Below, one piece after another: positions 58,700-64,000 of a DNA stretch of 64,000 nucleotides. The notes beneath the pieces were generated by a model. It made no database searches. It saw nothing but the letters and a program-made list of their open reading frames with translations, and was not told the DNA's origin. Both the position numbers and the translations under genes were made by a program. The DNA comes from CAVZCK01 sp963773735. GTDB lineage: Bacteria > Pseudomonadota > Alphaproteobacteria > Rhizobiales > Rhodomicrobiaceae. The stretch lies in contig CAVZCK010000021.1 in the NCBI GenBank assembly GCA_963773735.1, positions 496,001 through 560,000 on the forward strand. Direction: 5' to 3'. How positions within the stretch are numbered: the first letter of the stretch is position 1; each line of letters begins with the position of its first letter.

Positions 58700-59881
58700 A
58701 TGGCTTCCAAATACGCCAATTACACATTCAAGGGCTATCGCCGCGCCAATGGCCGGGTGGGCGTGCGCAACCATATCGTAATCCTTCCCGTCGATGATAT
58801 CTCCAACGCCGCCTGCGAAAGCGTTGCCAGCAACATCAAGGGCACCATGGCGCTGCCGCATGCCTACGGCCGGCTGCAATTCGGCGCCGACCTCGATCTG
58901 CAATTCCGCACCATGATCGGCACGGGCGCCAACCCGAATGTCGCGGCCTGTGTGGTGATCGGCATCGAGCCGGGCTGGACCAAGCGCATCGTCGACGGCA
59001 TTGCCGAGACCGGCAAGCCGGTCGCCGGCTTTTCCATCGAGCAGAATGGCGATCTGAAAACCATCATGGACGCCTCGCGCAAGGCCAAGGAGTTCGTCCA
59101 TTACGCCACCGAACTCCAGCGCGAGGAGTGCTCGATTTCGGAGCTTTGGGTCTCGACCAAATGCGGCGAGAGCGATACGACGACGGGTCTCGGGTCCTGC
59201 CCGACGGTCGGCAATATGTATGACAAGCTGCTGCCGGAGGGCATTTACGGCGTCTTCGGCGAGACCTCGGAAATCACCGGCGGTGAACACGTTTGCAAGG
59301 CGCGCGCGGCAACGCCGGAGGTCGGTGAACGCTGGTACAAGATGTGGAAGGCCTATCAGGACGAGGTGATCGAGGCCCACAAGGTCGATGACCTCTCGGA
59401 AAGCCAGCCGACCAAAGGCAACATCGAAGGCGGGCTGACCACCATCGAGGAAAAGGCCTTCGGCAATCTGGAAAAGATCGGCCGGACCAGCCGCTATATC
59501 GATATTCTGGAACCCGCCGAGGCGCCGAAATCCGGCCCTGGCCTTTATTACATGGATACCTCTTCCGCCGCCGCCGAGTGCGTCACGCTGATGGCGGCGG
59601 GCGGCTACGCGGTCCACACCTTCCCGACCGGACAGGGCAATATCGTCGGCAACCCGATCGTGCCCGTGATCAAGATTTCCGCTAATCCGCGCACGGTGCG
59701 GACGATGGGCGAGCATATCGACCTCGACGTCTCCGGCATCCTCCGCCGGGAAATGACGATCGACCAGGCTGGCGATGCGCTGATCGACATGATCCTGCGG
59801 ACCGCGAGCGGACGCAGCACAGCGGCCGAGGCGCTCGGGCACCGCGAATTCGTGATGACCAAGCTTTATCGCAGCGCCTAG
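58700..59881 (+). CDS. suyB: (2R)-sulfolactate sulfo-lyase large subunit (SuyB-like, UxaA family)
   Basis: An intact frame of 393 residues. It begins YTFKGYRRANGRVGVRNHIV and has NAACESVASNIKGTMALPHA, VIGIEPGWTKRIVDGIAETG, then STKCGESDTTTGLGSCPTVG with conserved cysteines thought to bind the metal centre. GNIEGGLTTIEEKAFGNLEK is typical of the family. It forms the lyase with SuyA. Family relatives are altronate and galactarate dehydratases. The stop codon TAG is itself the first three bases of the first large hairpin of the array that follows. Confidence 0.75.
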   Translation: MASKYANYTFKGYRRANGRVGVRNHIVILPVDDISNAACESVASNIKGTMALPHAYGRLQFGADLDLQFRTMIGTGANPNVAACVVIGIEPGWTKRIVDGIAETGKPVAGFSIEQNGDLKTIMDASRKAKEFVHYATELQREECSISELWVSTKCGESDTTTGLGSCPTVGNMYDKLLPEGIYGVFGETSEITGGEHVCKARAATPEVGERWYKMWKAYQDEVIEAHKVDDLSESQPTKGNIEGGLTTIEEKAFGNLEKIGRTSRYIDILEPAEAPKSGPGLYYMDTSSAAAECVTLMAAGGYAVHTFPTGQGNIVGNPIVPVIKISANPRTVRTMGEHIDLDVSGILRREMTIDQAGDALIDMILRTASGRSTAAEALGHREFVMTKLYRSA

Positions 59882-60251
59882 TGGAGCGAATTTGACATTT
59901 GAGTCCCGCCTGTCGCGAGCTCGCGCTCAAATGTCAAATTCAAAAGCTCCACTAGAATCATAAAGTTGCGAGTGGTCCTTTTGATTCCGGCATTTGCTCT
60001 CGAGCGTGCTGCAAGCGGATGCAAATGCCGGAATCGGACCACTAGGCGGCTCGCCGGTTGACGACATTTGCGGGTTCCCCGATCCTGGTGTCCCGAATCC
60101 GAAGTTCGCCTCAATCCGCAGCTTGGTCCGTAGCGAACTTCGGATTCAAAAGGGACACCAGCAACTATTCGTTTCTGGTGTGGTTTCAGATCGGGAAGTC
60201 CCCTAAACGCGGTTGCCGAAACAATGTAGGGGACTTCCCGATCACCACACC
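59879..60251. repeat. Array of four alternately oriented large hairpins (REP/BIME-like)
   Basis: Four units: 59879-59954, 59971-60043, 60085-60161 and 60177-60251. Each has an outer stem of 8-10 bp, a 4-base one-sided bulge, an inner stem of 15-17 bp, and a 21-23 base loop; all stems pair perfectly. The bulge is AAAA on the 3' side in units 1 and 3, TTTT or TTCA on the 5' side in units 2 and 4, so orientation alternates. Arm sequences differ between units (inner 5' arms start GAATTTGAC, GATTCCGGC, GAATCCGAA, GATCGGGAA), but pairing is kept. The units form two pairs with 15-16 base spacers. No gene lies in 59882-60335. Confidence 0.9.
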
Positions 60252-60335
60252 GGGCAAAGACAACCGCTGAAGCGGGGAGGCCGGGCCGTCTGAATGGCCG
60301 CAGAGCCCGAACCAGTCAGGTTGGGAGGATAGACG

Positions 60336-61295
60336 ATGCCTTTCAGATGCCGAACCATCCTCGGTGTTGCGGCTGCCGCGGCGATCATTGCCGCCGTGGG
60401 AGCGGCATTCGCCTTTCCGGAGAGATCGATCGAGTACATCATCCCGTTCAGTCCTGGCGGCGAGTCCGACATTACCGCCCGGCTGCAGCAGCCTTTCTTC
60501 AAGAAGATGTTCGGCCAGGAGCTGGTGATCACATACAAGCCGGGCCTTGGCGGCGCGGCCGGCTGGGCCGGCCTCAATAAGATGAAGGGTGACGGCTACA
60601 CGATCATGGGCGTCAACCTGCCTCATATCGTTCTCCAACCGGCGCAGAGCGATGTGGGCTACAAGACCGGGGACATCGCCACGGTCTACTGGTTCCACTA
60701 CACACCGGACGCCATCGTCGTCAAAGCCGACAGTCCCTTCAAGACGCTCGACGATCTCATCAAATTTGCCAAGGCAAATCCCGGCAAACTGACATTCTCG
60801 GGCACCGGCAAGGATACAGCCAATCATCTGGCGCAGGTCCGTTTCGACAAGATGGCCGGCGTCAAGACCAACTATGTCTCCTTCAAAGGCACCGGAGCGT
60901 CGAACACCGCGCTGCTTGGCGGACAGGTCGACGCGGCCTGGGGCTACACCACCAGCGCCACGGCGATCGGGAGTCAGGCCCGCATCCTGGCCGTCGCCAT
61001 GGAACAGCGTCACCCGAAATATCCGGCTGTGCCGACGTTCAGGGAACTCGGCTTTGATCTGGTCTCCGGCGCCTATCGCGGCATCGCCGTGCCGAAGAGC
61101 ATACGCCGGCCGAGATCAAGCAGCAGCTGTCCGTCCATGATCGCCAAGATCAACGCCGATCCGGAATTCCAAAAGGCGATGCTCGATCAAGGCTTTGCCA
61201 TGGTCGACGTTCCAATCGAGAAGAATGCGGCGTTCATGAAGCAGAAGGCGCAAGAGTTCATGGCGGCTGCGAAAGAAGGCGGCATTTTGGATTGA
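60336..61295 (+). CDS. slcH: Bug/TctC-type periplasmic binding protein, probable SlcH
   Basis: GGGAGG precedes ATG 60336. A signal peptide (about 1-27, ending AAFA) is followed by FPERSIEYIIPFSPGGESDI, YKPGLGGAAGWAGLNKMKGD, LTFSGTGKDTANHLAQVRF and VAMEQRHPKYPAVPTFRELG, the Bug pattern of the tripartite tricarboxylate transporter (TTT) group. A short region near 61100-61135 is read out of frame; restoring it gives TPAEIKQQLS. In described sulfolactate clusters the Bug protein SlcH works with membrane parts SlcF and SlcG. Neither is found in this window, so they may lie beyond or elsewhere. Confidence 0.7.
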   Translation: MPFRCRTILGVAAAAAIIAAVGAAFAFPERSIEYIIPFSPGGESDITARLQQPFFKKMFGQELVITYKPGLGGAAGWAGLNKMKGDGYTIMGVNLPHIVLQPAQSDVGYKTGDIATVYWFHYTPDAIVVKADSPFKTLDDLIKFAKANPGKLTFSGTGKDTANHLAQVRFDKMAGVKTNYVSFKGTGASNTALLGGQVDAAWGYTTSATAIGSQARILAVAMEQRHPKYPAVPTFRELGFDLVSGAYRGIAVPKSIRRPRSSSSCPSMIAKINADPEFQKAMLDQGFAMVDVPIEKNAAFMKQKAQEFMAAAKEGGILD

Positions 61296-61366
61296 CGGCT
61301 TTCGTTGCGTTCAGGCTGCCTGGCGCGTCACCGGCTGACCCCCTGCCCTAACCCATGGCGGCCTCT

Positions 61367-62309
61367 ATGCCAGACATCATCATCAGCGAATTCATGGACG
61401 CCGCGCCGATCGAGCGACTGAGAGCGGGCCACTCGGTCCATATTGACGACGGGCTGTGGAACAAGCGCTCCGAGCTGGAGGCGCTCATCGCGGATGCGCT
61501 CGCGATCATCGTCCGCAACCGCACGCGGGTGGATGCCGACTCTCATCGCCAAGGCGCCGCGCCTGGCGGTCGTCGGACGGCTCGGCGTCGGCCTCGACAA
61601 TATCGATGTCGAGGCGTGCGAGGCGCGCGGCATCGCCGTGCGCGCGGCGATCGGCGCCAATGCCGAGGCCGTCGCTGAATATGTGCTGGCCGCCTCGCTG
61701 ATGCTGTTGCGTTTTGCGGCGTTTTCCGGGTCTGCGCGGCTCATAAAGGGGCAGTGGCCGCGCGAGGAAATGGGCGCCGGCCATGAAGGCGCCGGCAAGA
61801 CGCTCGGCCTTGTCGGCTTCGGCTCGATCGGCCAGGTTACGGCCGCAAAGGCGCGCGCGCTGGGTTTTGAGACGATCGCCGCCGATGCCTTTCTGCCGGA
61901 GAGCGATCCGGCATGGCGCGCAACCGAGCGTGTCGTGCTGCCGGCGCTGCTGTCCCGCGCCGATATCGTCACCCTGCACTGCCCGTTGACCCCTCAGACC
62001 CGCAGCCTAATCGGCGCAGCCGAAATCGCGGCGATGAAACCGGGCGCGATGCTGATCAACACGGCGCGCGGCGGCATTGTCGACGAAGCGGCTCTTGCAG
62101 CGGCGCTGTGCGCCGGGCATCTCGCCGGCGCGGCAATCGATGTCTTCGAGACCGAGCCGATCACGGGCGAAACGGCGGCGCTTTTCGCCGGGCTGCCGAA
62201 TGTGATCCTGACGCCGCATATCGCCGGGATCACCGTCGAGTTCAACACCCGCATCAGCGCCGTCACCGTCGATAACGTCCTCAAGGTCTTGAAAGAACGC
62301 GAATTATGA
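61367..62309 (+). CDS. slcC: SlcC-like (S)-sulfolactate dehydrogenase, D-2-hydroxyacid dehydrogenase family (one frameshift)
   Basis: ATG 61367 (MPDIIISEFMDAAPIERL) is preferred over ATG 61355. A shift near 61545 connects LEALIADALAIIVRNRTRVD with LAVVGRLGVGLDNIDVEACE. The NAD-binding LGLVGFGSIGQVTAAKARAL and the catalytic segments (INTARGGIVDEAAL, DVFETEPITG, LTPHIAGITVE) follow. About 313 residues. In Chromohalobacter salexigens SlcC oxidises (S)-sulfolactate to sulfopyruvate with NAD. The stop overlaps the next start (ATGA). The general family would also allow other D-2-hydroxyacids; the operon context sets the call. Confidence 0.7.
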
Positions 62310-63340
62310 GCGGCACGAAACATACGTCAGCGGAGCTGATCGATCTGATAAGCCGAGCGCTCACAGCCTCAGGTACGAGCGCGGAAAATGCCGCCGCCGT
62401 GGCGCGGGCCCTCGTCGCCGCCGAAATCGACGGCCAGAAGGGGCACGGCCTTTCGCGCGTGGCCGCCTATGCCGCGCAGGCGCGCTCCGGCAAGGTCGAC
62501 GGCCGTGCCGTGCCGAAGTTGCAGCGGACGCGCGCCGCGAGCGTGATGATCGACGTCGCTCACGGCTTTGCCTATCCGGCCTTCGAGCTGGCAACGGCGG
62601 AGCTGCCGAAAATCGCGCGCGAGACGGGCATCGCGGCGGCCGGCTTCGTGCGCTCCCATCATGCCGGCGCCCTCGGACTCGTCGTCGAGCGCATCGCGCT
62701 GGCGGGCATGTTGGGGCTGATGGTCTCCAACTCGCCGCACGCCATCGCGGCCTGGGGCGGGCGGCGCGGCCTCTTCGGCACCAATCCGGTCGCCTTCGCC
62801 GCACCGCAGCCCGGCCGCGAACCGCTGGTCATCGATCTCGCGCTTTCGCAGGTCGCGCGCGGCAAGATCATGACCGCCGCGCAGAAGGGCGAGCCTATCC
62901 CGGACGGCTGGGCCGAAGGATGCGGGCGGCAATCCGACAACCGACGCGGCGGCTGCGCTTAAGGGGACGCCTGATCCCGATCGGCGGCGCAAAGGGCGCG
63001 GCGCTGGCGTTGATGGTCGAAATCCTCTCGGCCGCGCTGACAGGCGCCAATCTCGCCTTCCAGGCCAGCTCCTTCTTCGACGCCGAAGGCGCGCCGCCCG
63101 GCATCGGCCAATTCCTCATGGTGATCGATCCTGCCGGATTTCGGCGGCGATGCCTTCGCCGAGCGCATCGGTCTGCTTGCCCAGTCGATCGAAGCGGACG
63201 GGGCGCGCCTGCCCGGCACGCGGCGGCACGCGCTGCGCGAGGCTGCTGCCCGCGACGGCGTATTCGTCGAGGACCAGCTTTTGCAGCAGATCGGAAGGAT
63301 TGCCGAGCCGGGCGCATCAAAGCCGCAATCAGGCGCATAG
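62306..63340 (+). CDS. comC: ComC-like (R)-sulfolactate dehydrogenase, malate/L-lactate dehydrogenase family (two frameshifts)
   Basis: MSGTKHTSAELIDLISRALT starts a Ldh2/MDH2-type enzyme: VARALVAAEIDGQKGHGLSR with the conserved His, GIAAAGFVRSHHAGALGLVV with the catalytic His, and GTNPVAFAAPQPGREPLVID. Shifts near 62920 and 63140 give PIGGAKGAALALMVEILSAA and the C-terminal FGGDAFAERIGLLAQSI, stop at 63340, about 343 residues. ComC reduces sulfopyruvate to (R)-sulfolactate with NADPH, so with SlcC it converts the (S)- to the (R)-enantiomer for SuyAB. Last gene of the cluster. Confidence 0.7.
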
Positions 63341-63477
63341 ACCAATCTCCAGGCTGTGAAGCGGCGGGATGTGCCTGCAAGCGGCATTTGCAAATCGGGC
63401 TTTCGTGTGGGTCTTACGATTGCACCCCCGAAACCGGCAGATCGACATGAGGAGCGAGGCGCCGCTTCCAGAAATCA

Positions 63478-64000
63478 TCACGCTCGCCGCCGGCCGCCGA
63501 GAAACGCGCAAATCGCCAGGGCCTGAATCAGCGCGGCGGCGATGAACAGAAAGGGTGCTGCCCCCGCTGCTGCTGCCCCTACGCTTGGGGCAAATTCCCG
63601 GATCAGGCCAAAGGCAGCGGGGGCGAAGGCATAGGTCGCTTGTCCGATTGCAACGATCGCGGGAACGGCGCGTGGCACGTCCTCCCTGACGAACTCGACC
63701 TGAGCGATCAGTGGTGGCAATGACGTGGCATTGCCGATGCCCGCCCCAAACAGCACGACACCGAGAAGAAGCAGGGGGACGCTATCGCCGGCTGCGAGCA
63801 GGAATGCGAGTGAGCCGACGATCTGAACCGCATAGCTCGCGCAGGCGACATGGCGGCGATCGGCTCCGACCGGCATCAGCCAGCCGACCAGTGTCCGCCC
63901 GGCGATGGCAGCAGCGGTCGCGGTCCCCGCTGCAACGCCGGCAAGCTGTGCCCCGAGCGCCGGCACCAGGAGAGAGAAAAGATGCGCCAGCAGGCCGATC
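63478..64000 (-). CDS. MFS transporter, C-terminal part (runs off the window)
   Basis: About 174 C-terminal residues of an MFS carrier; the N-terminal half lies beyond base 64000. It shows five to six helices with AIAGRTLVGWLMPVGADRR (the loop motif of the second half), LGVVLFGAGIGNATSLPPLI and AIGQATYAFAPAAFGLIREF. It is convergent with the sulfolactate cluster. It could export or import any small metabolite; there is no evidence that it belongs to the sulfolactate pathway. Confidence 0.7.
   Translation of the reverse strand, partial: IGLLAHLFSLLVPALGAQLAGVAAGTATAAAIAGRTLVGWLMPVGADRRHVACASYAVQIVGSLAFLLAAGDSVPLLLLGVVLFGAGIGNATSLPPLIAQVEFVREDVPRAVPAIVAIGQATYAFAPAAFGLIREFAPSVGAAAAGAAPFLFIAAALIQALAICAFLGGRRRA

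Noticed and set aside
58316..59842. Long minus-strand open frame of 508 codons opposite suyA/suyB
   Set aside because: Antisense shadow: the plus strand encodes intact SAF and UxaA-family proteins with ribosome binding sites.
59879..60251. Integron attC sites as an explanation for the four hairpins
   Set aside because: attC core sites (GTTRRRY / RYYYAAC) are missing, no integrase gene or cassette-like genes are present, and the alternating orientation does not fit a cassette array.
59879..60251. CRISPR array
   Set aside because: The units are long inverted repeats with differing sequences, not identical direct repeats with spacers, and no cas genes are nearby.

Overview
The window is GC-rich, densely coded chromosomal DNA. 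Its gene types point to an alphaproteobacterium of the order Hyphomicrobiales: CycH/CcmI, a ClpS with the alphaproteobacterial C-terminus, NitT/TauT importers, MmgE/PrpD and PrpF enzymes, a ROSE-like leader before hsp20, and CCCGG-rich dispersed repeats. No rRNA, tRNA, CRISPR array, phage or complete insertion sequence was seen. About half of the genes are readable only by changing frame once or more. This affects housekeeping-type genes too, so most breaks look like single-base sequence errors rather than gene decay. Coordinates below span the whole reconstructed gene.

Layout: 0.5-4 kb holds a membrane protein, a secreted serine protease, a DUF4347 fragment and a bacterial globin. 4-10.4 kb holds a TPP enzyme, a CaiB/BaiF CoA-transferase, an MFS carrier and glutaryl-CoA dehydrogenase. 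10.8-12.7 kb holds a cysteine-rich secreted protein and a cyclopropane-fatty-acid synthase-like gene. 13-22.6 kb is a self-contained locus: a ComA-like (phosphosulfolactate synthase) protein, a TrmB-type regulator, PrpF, MmgE/PrpD, a sulfonate/taurine-type ABC importer and a TcuA-like flavoprotein. The two minus-strand transcription units of this locus start from near-identical promoters that carry the same operator-like motif. 22.9-29.8 kb holds two aldo/keto reductases, a flavin monooxygenase, a cupin, an ArsR/MFS pair and clpS. 30.2-34 kb is an iron(III)/polyamine-type ABC importer, heavily frameshifted. 34.5-35.8 kb is an isolated ccmI.

36.3-48.2 kb is a second NitT/TauT-type importer under a LysR gene. 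It has an extra ModA-like binding protein and is followed by an amidohydrolase, a CobW-type metallochaperone, an SDR, a 2-hydroxyacid dehydrogenase, a damaged Gfo/Idh oxidoreductase and an HpcH/HpaI aldolase with an in-frame stop. 48.4-52.8 kb holds a CPA1 antiporter, a carboxymuconolactone decarboxylase family protein, a hydroxyisobutyrate dehydrogenase family protein, a MarR regulator and a DUF2059 protein. 52.9-57.5 kb is an overlapping stress-type operon (metallophosphoesterase, cupredoxin, ECF sigma, anti-sigma, HtrA) followed by hsp20.

57.6-63.3 kb reads as a sulfolactate-utilisation cluster: GntR regulator, SuyA, SuyB, a Bug-type binding protein, an SlcC-like and a ComC-like dehydrogenase. 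In the described pathway the two dehydrogenases interconvert the sulfolactate enantiomers through sulfopyruvate, and SuyAB splits (R)-sulfolactate into pyruvate and sulfite. Between suyB and the binding protein sits an array of four large, perfectly paired, alternately oriented hairpins of one structural family. The most interesting features are the ComA/TcuA/PrpD/PrpF/TrmB regulon and this hairpin array.
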